Made by a program: the position numbers and the translations under genes
Assembly: GCF_934295145.1 (NCBI RefSeq)
Contig: NZ_CAKRAS010000044.1
Coordinates: 1 to 25,709, forward strand
Direction of reading: 5' to 3'
Origin: an uncultured Eubacterium sp.
GTDB lineage: Bacteria; Bacillota; Clostridia; Lachnospirales; Lachnospiraceae
DNA length: 25,709 nt
The notes under the pieces: generated by a model
Databases searched by the model: none
Told to the model about the DNA's origin: nothing
What the model saw: the letters and a program-made list of their open reading frames with translations, nothing else
Shown: positions 1 through 7,537 of the stretch, one piece after another
Numbering within the stretch: the first letter of the stretch is position 1
Layout: each line of letters opens with the position of its first letter

Positions 1-906
1 GATGCGAATCAGATCGTCATGGGAGCCGGAACCGAGTATTTGTATGGTATGCTGGTACAGCTGCTTGGAAATGACAGGGAATATTGTATTGAAAATCCGG
101 GATATAAAAAACTGGTACAGATTTATCAGCAGCATCAGATCATTTGTCGCTATGCGGACATGGACGAAGATGGTATTACCGTAGAAGGGCTGCGAAAATC
201 AGGAGCTGACATTGCTCATATCAGTCCAGGCCATCATTTCCCCAGTGGGATTACCATGCCTGCACACCGAAGATATGAAGTATTGGCCTGGGCCAACGAA
301 AAAAACGGGCGTTATATCATAGAGGATGATTATGACAGTGAATTCCGTCCAAATGGAAAGCCCTTGCCAACGTTATTCAGTATGGATGCCTGTGAAAAAG
401 TAATATATATGAATACGTTTTCCAAATCATTGACACCGACGATCCGTATCAGTTACATGATCCTGCCGGTACATCTGGCGAATCAATTTTACCAGCAGCT
501 TTCTTTTTATTCCTGTACGGTGTCAAATTTTGAGCAGTATACGCTGGCAGCCTTTATTAATCAGGGGTATTTTGAAAAGCATATCAACCGGATGCGGCTT
601 TTTTACAGCAGACAGCGGAAAAGGCTGATTGAGGCAATCGAGCAAAGCTCCCTGAAGGAAAAATGCCAGATTATTGAAAATGATTCAGGATTACATTTTC
701 TGCTGCATTTGCAGACAGAATTGTCAGATCAGTGCCTTTCGGAACAATTGAAGCAGCAGGGAATAAAAATGCGTCCGTTGTCAGAATACTTCCTGACAGC
801 AGAAAATAGCCGGGAGCATTATTTTATCGTTAATTATTCCTGTGTAGATCTGGAAAAGATCCCGGCAGCCTGTGAAAAGATTTACCAGTTGATCACGAAC
901 AAATAG
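1..906 (+). CDS. MocR-family (GntR-type) regulator, C-terminal aminotransferase domain, 5' partial
   Basis: The frame is open from base 1, so the start and the N-terminal GntR winged helix lie outside the window; 301 residues are visible. They match the fold type I aminotransferase half of MocR/PdxR-like regulators. The landmarks are the glycine-rich MGAGTEYLYG near the left edge, the DDYDSEFR motif, and NTFSKSLTPTIRISYM, whose lysine (codon 424-426) is the expected PLP Schiff-base residue. MocR proteins are soluble transcription factors that use bound PLP or an amino-acid aldimine as effector and often control vitamin B6 or amino-acid genes. The target cannot be told here because the divergent gene is outside the window. 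No clear terminator follows; 119 bp separate it from the next gene. It shows no sign of belonging to the ubiquitin-like locus. Confidence 0.9.
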   Translation, partial: DANQIVMGAGTEYLYGMLVQLLGNDREYCIENPGYKKLVQIYQQHQIICRYADMDEDGITVEGLRKSGADIAHISPGHHFPSGITMPAHRRYEVLAWANEKNGRYIIEDDYDSEFRPNGKPLPTLFSMDACEKVIYMNTFSKSLTPTIRISYMILPVHLANQFYQQLSFYSCTVSNFEQYTLAAFINQGYFEKHINRMRLFYSRQRKRLIEAIEQSSLKEKCQIIENDSGLHFLLHLQTELSDQCLSEQLKQQGIKMRPLSEYFLTAENSREHYFIVNYSCVDLEKIPAACEKIYQLITNK

Positions 907-1025
907 TGAAGGAAGAGGTATCATAATTTTTAGAGATTCAGATAAAAAATGGCGGTATTTCTATGTTTTTTGCGATGTTGCTATTGTAACGAGTATTGAT
1001 TTTAATAAAATTCGGAGGTATTAAC

Positions 1026-1682
1026 ATGGCAAGTACAAAAGAAAAGATGGAACATCTCATCCGTCATTCAAAACCTGATTTGCAGTTGGCTGCTGCATGC
1101 TACAAATTGATAAAACATGCACCAAAGGACGAGCAGGCAGTTCTTCTGGAAACTTTTTTTGTTGATTACAGGTTCCTTCCTACTATGGAAGAAGAAATAG
1201 AACTTCCAGTGGAAATGGAAGAAAGAGAAGCGCGAATGCTATTGTTGAAGTACGGAAAAATGGCTGATAAAGTTATGTGGAAGCTTCAGAAACATAATCC
1301 GATAGAAACAGATTATTATAAGCAGCTGTGGGAATACGTTTCTGAGAGTGAATGTTTTCCAAATGAGAAAGCCAGGATTGCAGTTCTTTATAATTATGCC
1401 AGGGATCAGCATATCCCATATTTTCAGGTAAATCGAAGGGAATCAGACAGCGAAGAACTTCTCAATATGGCTCAAAGCATGGGAGTATGCACTATTGCGA
1501 AGATGCGTTATATTATGAACAGTGTGTATTTGGATCAGGGAAACAGGGGAAGTTTGTTAAATGAGATGTTGGAGGAGTTTCCTGATAAAAAAATGAAAGA
1601 AGCATTTTTAACCTGTGTGGTTATTTCGTATGAAGAACGGATCATGAGCCTTGTTGAACATTTGGTGAACAGAAATAGTTAA
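1026..1682 (+). CDS. hypothetical protein, 218 aa, unrecognised
   Basis: I chose the ATG at 1026 because a CGGAGG Shine-Dalgarno (1013-1018) sits seven bases before it; a TTG ten codons upstream is in frame but would bury that site. The protein is rich in Lys and Glu and looks soluble and mostly helical, with no signal peptide or membrane segment. It has an acidic stretch around residues 46-65 (EEEIELPVEMEE). I recognise no family or catalytic motif. It stands alone between the MocR gene and a two-way terminator and converges on the minus-strand gene at 2012-2848, so nothing nearby suggests its job. Confidence 0.7.
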   Translation: MASTKEKMEHLIRHSKPDLQLAAACYKLIKHAPKDEQAVLLETFFVDYRFLPTMEEEIELPVEMEEREARMLLLKYGKMADKVMWKLQKHNPIETDYYKQLWEYVSESECFPNEKARIAVLYNYARDQHIPYFQVNRRESDSEELLNMAQSMGVCTIAKMRYIMNSVYLDQGNRGSLLNEMLEEFPDKKMKEAFLTCVVISYEERIMSLVEHLVNRNS

Positions 1683-1882
1683 AGTTGATCGGTAGTGTTC
1701 ATAGTTTCATGCTTTGGACAAGATATATGCTGAAGTGGTGTGTAGTGATGTGAATTTGTTATTTCATGATTGCGAACATTCTCTTAATGTTATAAAATGA
1801 AGATACTATTGAGAGAATAAAAGCATATGATTGAAGTGAAAAACATTAACCGGCATAGAAGATGAAAATGCAAAAAAAGAGA

Positions 1883-1915
1883 AAGAGTCGGTTAGTTCAG
1901 TGACCGGCTCTTTTT
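1883..1915. terminator. bidirectional intrinsic terminator
   Basis: The arms AAGAGTCGGT (1883-1892) and ACCGGCTCTT (1903-1912) pair over 10 bp with one G-U pair. A T run follows on the plus strand, and the A-rich run at 1872-1882 gives a T tract on the minus strand. It separates the convergent genes 1026-1682 (+) and 2012-2848 (-). The rest of the 329-bp gap (1683-2011) holds no convincing gene. Confidence 0.8.
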
Positions 1916-2011
1916 AGGACAGACAGAAAATACGAGAAGAGTATCTCAGATTGTGCAGACTGGAATTATGTATCAAATTCATGAGTCTTTGCTTTAGACT
2001 GTACAGGTGTA

Positions 2012-2848
2012 TTAACGAGTATAAGTAATGCCAAGGCGATCGGCTTTCCGGCGCATTTTTTTTACACAATTATTTGTAGCATGACTGATGAGTTTACTTA
2101 ATGTCTGAACGTTTTTATCATACACTGGGAGCTTATCTGATTTAAAATTCTTGAAAAAAGAGTTATATGGGATATCAAGCTCGTCGGCAGCATCATGAAA
2201 GAAATCCTCGGATACAGCCGTCAGACCTTTACGGTTGATCATTTCCGCAAGGGCGCTCGGTTTTGTGCACTTTGCACTGCTGTCAGTTATTACTTTTGTT
2301 GCAAGAAAAGAAAGCAGCTCAAAACGTGAGCATTCTTCCGTAAAGGATAAGAGTTTCAATATATCGGAACAATGTTCTTTGACACCATCCTTTCTGGCAA
2401 AGTCGTTTTCAATATCCTCATCAGAAGCAAGGGATGCATAGGTCAGATCATCTAAGGGATCAGGCTGCATTTTCACTTCTTTTCGCACGATATCGACAAG
2501 TTTAAAATGGCAGATCTGCACGATCAGTGGGATGATATGATCCGGATCATGCAGTGGGAGACAATCCAGTTTCTTCATTACTAAATGCATAGCTAAATCA
2601 TCGCAAGCCATGTCGCGTTCATAGCCGACAGTCTGAAGTAAACGGAGTGCGCTGCTGTTCGTTCTGCTGCATAATAGGACTTTGTCAATAAAGCGGTGGG
2701 ATTCCTCAGCAAATCTGGCTGTGAGTTCTGCGGAAGCTTTGATGTCATCTGCAGTAACAGAATGGCTGCCAAGTTCGGTAAAAAATGCTTTGTATTCTTT
2801 TTCGGTTTTATGGATTGTGTTGTTGGAATCTGTAATAGTATATTTCAT
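2012..2848 (-). CDS. hypothetical protein, 278 aa, possible divergent sigma-like protein
   Basis: The frame stays open on the minus strand up to 3088, but the start is almost certainly the ATG at 2848, preceded by AGGAGG (complement of CCTCCT near 2858-2863). I do not recognise the family with confidence. A central segment with an Ile/Val-rich helix followed by LVDIVRKE and then an acidic DPLDDL...SDEDIENDF stretch loosely resembles sigma-70 region 2 ('iDxxRK...' then acidic linker). The C-terminus is very basic (KKMRRKADRLG), consistent with nucleic acid binding. It is cytosolic, with no membrane segment. It is divergent from the STAND regulator gene and shares its 151-bp promoter spacer, which carries repeats that could act as operators. 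It may be a co-regulator of that pair; this is inference. Confidence 0.7.
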   Translation of the reverse strand: MKYTITDSNNTIHKTEKEYKAFFTELGSHSVTADDIKASAELTARFAEESHRFIDKVLLCSRTNSSALRLLQTVGYERDMACDDLAMHLVMKKLDCLPLHDPDHIIPLIVQICHFKLVDIVRKEVKMQPDPLDDLTYASLASDEDIENDFARKDGVKEHCSDILKLLSFTEECSRFELLSFLATKVITDSSAKCTKPSALAEMINRKGLTAVSEDFFHDAADELDIPYNSFFKNFKSDKLPVYDKNVQTLSKLISHATNNCVKKMRRKADRLGITYTR

Positions 2849-2921
2849 GGTTGTTATCCTCCTGTTTCTTTGATAGGAAGATATTAAATCAGTGCCCTCA
2901 CACAGCTGCGGACAGAAAAAC

Positions 2922-2950
2922 GCACAAAAGTGCACGAAAAGTGCACGAAA
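2922..2950. promoter_or_regulatory. three helically phased GCACRAAA direct repeats (putative operator)
   Basis: GCACAAAA (2922-2929), GCACGAAA (2932-2939) and GCACGAAA (2943-2950) repeat with steps of 10 and 11 bp, so they lie on one face of the helix. They lie in the spacer between the divergent 278-aa gene and the STAND regulator gene. PhoB/OmpR-type winged helices typically bind direct repeats about 11 bp apart, and the STAND protein starts with such a domain, so autoregulation is plausible. The same octamer core recurs at 25513-25550. Confidence 0.5.
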
Positions 2951-2999
2951 TTTACGTGGGGAAAATTTGCAGAAAAAACGCTTTGCCAGAGGGAGAAAT

Positions 3000-5423
3000 A
3001 TGAAAGAAATACTTGTGTTAGATAACAAAACAGTGATTAATTTTAAGACCAGAGAAATTCGGATAAATGGTAAGCAGGAGAAATCCAAATTATCAAAAAC
3101 ACAGATTACGGTTTTGAAATGGCTGTTGGATGCGTATCCAAATGTTGCATATTTTGCTGATTATACAGAACTTGCGGATGGTCATCGTGACTGGACGCGG
3201 GGAAATGCACATGCGATTCGAACCAGAATCAATGAGCTTGGCAAAATATGCGGATTAGGAGACAAAAAGATAACAAAAAGAAAAGATCCGAATGTGGATG
3301 GTTATCAGTTTAATTCAGAAATCGCCTTTGAATGGAAGAGTGATTTCACACTTGAAACATTATACCCGGAGGATATTTTCCACAGACCCGAGCAATATAT
3401 CGAACCGGAAGCATGGCTGGAGGATCTGTATGCCAACGCATTTCGCCATAGCAAAGTACATGTCATCTCCGGAGAACGTGGTCTGGGCAAGACGGATCTG
3501 GCCAGATGCTTTGCAGAAAAATGTACGCAGGAGGATTGCAGGCGCAGTGATCTGAAATTTTCCAATGTTATCTTCACAAGTTATTCGGAGCAGGGATTGA
3601 AGGAGACCATCACCCTTTTAAAATGTGTAGGGGAAAGTGATGAAAAAGAAAGCTTTGAGCAAAAGATAAACTTTTTGAGTCACATGAAAAAACCAACATT
3701 GCTGATCATTGATAATTATGACAATGAGGAAAGGTTCAGAGAGGAACTGTCAGAAGAATCTGAGGTTTACAGAAACCTTCGTGATACAGGATGTCATATT
3801 TTAGTGACTTCAAAAGTAAATATGGCAAATTGTTATGGTGTGTATCAGACAAAACTCAGGCATTTCCCATTAGAGGTATTGCTGCAATTGTTTTTTGATC
3901 TGGCGGAAGAAGAGGAAAGTCAGGAAAAGGCGGCTGATCTCATTGAAAATTATCTGTTGTCAAATACCTATCTCGTTCGTCTGGCAGCAGGACTTATGAA
4001 GACAAGAACCATTGATGAGATGATTCAGGCATTGCAGTCGCTGCGGATCAATGAGATCACAGATCCGATCTACGGAAGAGATTATGAAGAAAAGACGATC
4101 TTTGAGCATTTTTCCGCATTATTCGATCTGTCAGGTTTTGCGGGCAATCAGACGAAATGCAGGATTTTATATACGTTATCGTTACTTCCGTTGGAAGGTA
4201 TCAGTTACAAAGACTACTTTGAAATGGCATTTTCGGCGGGGGAGCAGGCGGAAATGCAGAGAGAGTTTAATTTGTTGAAAGATGCATTCTGGGTGTTTTT
4301 GGAGCATCGGAAAGTCAGCCTGCACCCGGTTGTCCGGGAAATGATCGCGCGAAAGGGCATTCCGTTTCAGTATGAGTATATAAAACCATACGTGAATGCA
4401 TTAAATAACCGACTGTTTTTCAGAACCTATGCAACGGGTATGACCAGTGTGATGAAAATGGGTGTGGCAGCTAGCGAGATACTGGAAAAAATGCGGATTG
4501 AGAATCTGGATACGGCAGATATTTTTGCGAGATTATCATCGAATTATGATATCCTGGGAAATAAAGAACTTACCTATCAATATGGAAGGAAAGCATATCA
4601 GATGCTGGAGCAGACAGATGAGAAGTCGCTTGAGGATGAACAATTGTACGGTTTGGCACAGGCCTATAATCTGATGGGATATGCGGTTTTGCATGTTTAC
4701 CAGAAAAAGGATTCTATGAAATATGCAGAGACAGCATTACAGAAAGCGTCTGAAATCCTTCGAATGATTAAAGAAGACGATACAAAGAAAAAACGTCTTT
4801 TTACGGCAAATCAGGGAGATCTTGCAGCGCTGAATATTGTGAAAAAGGATTATCAGAACGCATTTCAGATACATCGAGAGAATATGGCATTTCGAAAAGA
4901 AATGCTGGAAGAGGATTCGGAACAGGATTATGAAAAGCTGGTGGCGGCGTCCTATAAAGGAATGGCCACGGCATTATATTACCTGTCGGAACAAAACGCG
5001 GAACAACGTGAGCCGTTACTGCAAAAGTCGTATCAGTGTCATTGTAAGGCAGTGGAATATTATGAAAAAGCATATGCACCGGAGTATCATTTTGATATAA
5101 TGGTTGCAGAAAACCGCTGTGTCGGAACGTTGTGCCAGCTTCTGGAATATTTGCCGGAAGAAGAATTGCCTTCTGTGCTGCCGGATGCTTTGGAGCGCAT
5201 GGACAGAGCGGTAGCGTATAGTCTGAACATGGATACAAGAAACGAAGGAGAACTGCAGAACAGTCTGAACAATGTGAAAAAAATGTTTGAAAAAATGTGG
5301 CAGAAAGGTCTGGTGGATGAAGCATTTCTGGAAAAATATGCAGAACTTTTGAAATGCGCTGACATAAAACGGAACAGATTAGAAAAGATGAACAGAAATG
5401 AGGTTTTTACAAATGGAAAATAG
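3000..5423 (+). CDS. STAND-type regulator: winged helix, P-loop NTPase, TPR-like C-terminus
   Basis: The start is the ATG at 3000, preceded by GAGGGAG; the frame is open upstream to 2892, but that stretch covers the repeats and has no good start signal. The protein is 807 aa. Residues ~1-110 look like a PhoB/OmpR-type winged helix (MKEILVLDNKTVIN... ending in a VDGYQF hairpin strand). Residues 158-165 (GERGLGKT) are a Walker A motif, LLIIDNYDNE (234-243) is the Walker B/hhhD motif, and HILVTSKV (266-273) matches the sensor strand of NB-ARC/STAND ATPases. Residues ~540-790 are repeated amphipathic helices with TPR character (YGRKAYQMLEQ, AYNLMGYAVL). STAND proteins are molecular switches: a ligand releases the NTPase to oligomerise, here probably exposing a DNA-binding domain as in SARP/MalT-like activators. 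The gene overlaps the following one by 11 bp. It may control that gene and possibly the ubiquitin-like operon; no direct evidence for the latter. Confidence 0.85.
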   Translation: MKEILVLDNKTVINFKTREIRINGKQEKSKLSKTQITVLKWLLDAYPNVAYFADYTELADGHRDWTRGNAHAIRTRINELGKICGLGDKKITKRKDPNVDGYQFNSEIAFEWKSDFTLETLYPEDIFHRPEQYIEPEAWLEDLYANAFRHSKVHVISGERGLGKTDLARCFAEKCTQEDCRRSDLKFSNVIFTSYSEQGLKETITLLKCVGESDEKESFEQKINFLSHMKKPTLLIIDNYDNEERFREELSEESEVYRNLRDTGCHILVTSKVNMANCYGVYQTKLRHFPLEVLLQLFFDLAEEEESQEKAADLIENYLLSNTYLVRLAAGLMKTRTIDEMIQALQSLRINEITDPIYGRDYEEKTIFEHFSALFDLSGFAGNQTKCRILYTLSLLPLEGISYKDYFEMAFSAGEQAEMQREFNLLKDAFWVFLEHRKVSLHPVVREMIARKGIPFQYEYIKPYVNALNNRLFFRTYATGMTSVMKMGVAASEILEKMRIENLDTADIFARLSSNYDILGNKELTYQYGRKAYQMLEQTDEKSLEDEQLYGLAQAYNLMGYAVLHVYQKKDSMKYAETALQKASEILRMIKEDDTKKKRLFTANQGDLAALNIVKKDYQNAFQIHRENMAFRKEMLEEDSEQDYEKLVAASYKGMATALYYLSEQNAEQREPLLQKSYQCHCKAVEYYEKAYAPEYHFDIMVAENRCVGTLCQLLEYLPEEELPSVLPDALERMDRAVAYSLNMDTRNEGELQNSLNNVKKMFEKMWQKGLVDEAFLEKYAELLKCADIKRNRLEKMNRNEVFTNGK

Positions 5424-6429
5424 CAGAATTTTATGCCCGGATGCCCGTCTTCCGAGAGAGGAACGGATTGCATGCGTGGTGAAAGAGTTTGATAAATGGA
5501 TATCGAATCCGTATTTTGTGGAACTGGTAAAACGATTTGGCGGAACGATGGATGTGTCTGCCTCTGCCGCAGATAAGATTAAATGGTTGAAAGAAGATTT
5601 TGTGGATATCTGGGATTACCGCAAACGGCAGAAAAGCGCATTGACCAAAGAGGGAGAAGCAGCGCGCTGGCTGTTGAAAAACAATGAGCAGGTGGAGGCG
5701 CAGAAAGAATTTATTTACCAGACAGCAGAACGGCTGGGGCTGATTGGAACGGATACGTCCGTATTTGCATGTCCGGATTATTATCTGCCACTGGGTGGAG
5801 CGAGAATGTCCAATCTGCGCCGCTGTGAGATCGCAAAAAGCGAGACAGACCGCATTGGAAAGCCGGTATCAGTTGTTGCGCTGGCCGGCATGCGTCCAAT
5901 CTCAGAGAGTGAAAGAAACGGGTATATTGATACTTACGCACCAGATGCGGTTACGGAATACGATGCGATCATAGCGGGAATGAAGCATGCGTTTGCTCCG
6001 TTAAAGCAGGTGGAGGAGCAGCATGTGGAGAATGAAAACCCGAATCTGTCTTACGATATCAGAGAATTTGAAAATGCAGACAGACAAGAAGTAAAGTTTT
6101 ATACGGTTGCGGCGCCATCTACGGTTCCGGAACGAAGGGCAAACAGTGCAGACTGCTTTAAATTCTTCTTTGAGACATTTGATATTCCGCAATATGCGAA
6201 GCTGGTGAATTGTACCAGCCAGATTTACTGTACGTATCAGCAGGTGCGGGCATTGTTTTTTGCGATTGATTATGACGTGGAATTTGATACCATCGGTTTC
6301 CCGTTTATCCTGAATAATGTAACGGTCGATGAAAACAGTCATCAGTTATCAGAACCGGTAAATTATTTGCAGGAAATGAAAGCGACCATAGATGCCATGT
6401 ACGATTTTGTAAATCAGTATATCAGATGA
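5413..6429 (+). CDS. hypothetical protein, 338 aa, in operon with STAND regulator
   Basis: I prefer the ATG at 5413, nine bases after TGAGG; an in-frame ATG at 5398 lies upstream of that site. The start overlaps the STAND gene by 11 bp, so translation is likely coupled. No membrane segment or signal is visible. Residues ~115-165 contain a glycine-rich element LPLGGARMSNLRRCEIA, followed by a strand-turn VVALAGMRPISESE. This reads like a Rossmann-type loop and resembles uncharacterised bacterial proteins with an LGG-x-R...G-x-RP pattern. I cannot assign a reaction. Its tight linkage suggests it is the partner, effector or signal-processing enzyme of the STAND protein. Its stop codon (TGA, 6427-6429) lies inside the first copy of the 49-bp repeat. 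Confidence 0.8.
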   Translation: MENSRILCPDARLPREERIACVVKEFDKWISNPYFVELVKRFGGTMDVSASAADKIKWLKEDFVDIWDYRKRQKSALTKEGEAARWLLKNNEQVEAQKEFIYQTAERLGLIGTDTSVFACPDYYLPLGGARMSNLRRCEIAKSETDRIGKPVSVVALAGMRPISESERNGYIDTYAPDAVTEYDAIIAGMKHAFAPLKQVEEQHVENENPNLSYDIREFENADRQEVKFYTVAAPSTVPERRANSADCFKFFFETFDIPQYAKLVNCTSQIYCTYQQVRALFFAIDYDVEFDTIGFPFILNNVTVDENSHQLSEPVNYLQEMKATIDAMYDFVNQYIR

Positions 6430-6467
6430 GAGATGACTCCCACCTTTATAGGTGGTGAGCAACAAGA
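6419..6467 (+). repeat. long-range direct repeat, copy 1, with internal hairpin
   Basis: This 49-bp unit begins ATATCAGATGAGAGATGACT and ends GGTGGTGAGCAACAAGA. It matches 16951-16997 except in the hairpin loop and one stem base. The hairpin pairs CCACCT (6440-6445) with AGGTGG (6450-6455), and flanking CTC/GAG extends the stem across a bulge. The stop codon of the preceding gene lies in it. Function unknown. Confidence 0.85.
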
Positions 6468-6503
6468 ATGCTTCTCAGACAAAATAAAAAATGAAAACGA
6501 AAA

Positions 6504-6541
6504 AACGTTCGATGTGTGACAGACATATCGGGCGTTTTTTT
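6504..6541 (+). terminator. intrinsic terminator after the STAND operon
   Basis: The arms AACGTTCGAT (6504-6513) and ATCGGGCGTT (6527-6536) pair over 10 bp with two G-U pairs, and a run of T follows to 6541. It ends the STAND/338-aa operon and isolates the downstream ubiquitin-like operon, which must then have its own promoter in 6542-6660. Confidence 0.8.
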
Positions 6542-6597
6542 GTATACAAAAATAAGTTGAAAAAATTTACATAAAAACGGCGGTAAAGTTTTGAAGC

Positions 6598-6608
6598 ATA
6601 CGACGTAT
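6598..6608. promoter_or_regulatory. short palindrome upstream of the ubiquitin-like operon
   Basis: ATACG-A-CGTAT is an 11-bp palindrome 71 bp before the Ubl start codon. It could be an operator half or a compact binding site. I could not find a convincing -35/-10 pair with good spacing in 6542-6660, so the main promoter of the operon is not pinpointed; it may need an activator. Confidence 0.3.
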
Positions 6609-6679
6609 AGAGTGTAAGGGACATAAACAATTGATTCCTGAAACAAAAAAACAAGTCAAACGAAAAGGAGAGAACTACT

Positions 6680-7024
6680 ATGTTAGAAAACGATTTAATG
6701 AATGGCGCAATTGACGAGGCATTAAGTGAGGCGGAAGCAAACATGAAAAATGGTTCCGGTGCTGATTATGACTTCACAATCACAATGAAATCTGAGTCTG
6801 GCAGTCAGCCCTGTGTGGAGCATGTTCGCGTAAAACACGGTAACACTCTGGGACAGCTTGTGATGGAGGTAGGAGACGATCTTTATATCGATGTGAACGC
6901 CAAACTTTGTTTTAAAAACAAAGCTACTGGTAGAGAGACAAATGATGTTGACATGACGGTAGATGAATTTGGATTGGTGCAGGGCGATGTATTGCTTGTT
7001 TATGATGATCGTAACGTAGCATAG
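6680..7024 (+). CDS. ubiquitin-like beta-grasp protein
   Basis: The ATG at 6680 has AAAGGAGA ahead of it. The 114-aa protein has an acidic helical N-terminal lead (residues 1-30). A beta-grasp core follows: strand 1 DFTITMKS (31-38), strand 2 EHVRVKHG (47-54), helix NTLGQLVMEVGDDL (55-68), and strands in KLCFKNKATGRE and DEFGLVQGDVLLVYDD. The phrase FGLVQGDVLLVY matches the last strands of ubiquitin/YukD-like domains. It should be the modifier that the E1 and E2 encoded just downstream adenylate and transfer. Oddly, the tail is DDRNVA with no diglycine and almost nothing beyond the last strand. Either the terminal alanine is activated directly, the protein is trimmed first, or it acts without conjugation. 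It is the first gene of the operon. Confidence 0.8.
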   Translation: MLENDLMNGAIDEALSEAEANMKNGSGADYDFTITMKSESGSQPCVEHVRVKHGNTLGQLVMEVGDDLYIDVNAKLCFKNKATGRETNDVDMTVDEFGLVQGDVLLVYDDRNVA

Positions 7025-7048
7025 GAAACTTATGGGAGGCGAAGGCAG

Positions 7049-7522
7049 ATGATGATACTGAAATTTATTGGATTGGCAATTTTTTTAGACCTCATAATTG
7101 AATGTATCATATTGATCATTAAAGTGGCCAAAGTTACACAAAAATCAGGAAAAAATGCAAAACACAAAAATGCAACGATACCAGTGAGTGAAGCTTCTCC
7201 TGCTATAGGAAATTCCACTCAGAGAAATCGTACATCATCTGTTCAAAACCGTACATCATCAGTGGCAGCAGGGCAGAGAGGCCAGCGGGCGGGGCGACAG
7301 GCTCCGCCGCCTGTCCCGAGACAGGTCTATAGATACAATCGACAACGTCAAATTATAAGAAACGGCCCAGGAGGATTAAGACCGACTCGGTTTCCATCAT
7401 GCCCAATTTGCCGGGCAAAAAATTTTCCGGGAGAGCAACAGGTTATTTTCTGGCATGAGCAAGGACAGTTCTATACATGTCAAAATGGTCACAAATTTAA
7501 GAAGAATGGTGCGCTGTTTTAA
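7049..7522 (+). CDS. membrane-anchored zinc-ribbon protein
   Basis: The start at ATG 7049 follows GGGAGG by nine bases; a second ATG is adjacent. Of 157 residues, 4-26 form one hydrophobic membrane helix. A low-complexity Ser/Gln/Arg/Pro linker (~32-112) follows, containing a duplicated NRTSSV unit (bases ~7226-7267) and a proline run. A C-terminal zinc ribbon comes last, with ligands C118, C121, C144 and H148 (CPIC...CQNGH). The positive linker suggests the zinc ribbon faces the cytoplasm. It has no recognised name. Lying between Ubl and E1, it may be a membrane adaptor or a target-recognition factor of the conjugation system, a role loosely like that of E3 ligases; this is conjecture. Confidence 0.75.
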   Translation: MMILKFIGLAIFLDLIIECIILIIKVAKVTQKSGKNAKHKNATIPVSEASPAIGNSTQRNRTSSVQNRTSSVAAGQRGQRAGRQAPPPVPRQVYRYNRQRQIIRNGPGGLRPTRFPSCPICRAKNFPGEQQVIFWHEQGQFYTCQNGHKFKKNGALF

Positions 7523-7537
7523 AGATGGAGGATACAT

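Noticed and set aside
1683..1860. Small gene in the gap after 1682
   Set aside because: Only very short frames are open and none has a ribosome site with a protein-like sequence.
2849..3088. 80-residue N-terminal extension of the minus-strand 278-aa protein
   Set aside because: The extension crosses the divergent promoter, the repeats and the start of the STAND gene; the internal ATG at 2848 has a perfect AGGAGG.
4801..5473. Long minus-strand open frames opposite the STAND C-terminus
   Set aside because: They lie antisense to a well supported gene, have no ribosome sites, and their residue make-up (Pro/His/Phe-rich) is that of a shadow frame.
6680..7024. YukD of a type VII secretion locus
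   Set aside because: The beta-grasp domain is similar in type, but no WXG100 protein, EssC-type ATPase with tandem FtsK domains, EsaA or EssB is present, while E1, E2 and JAMM are.
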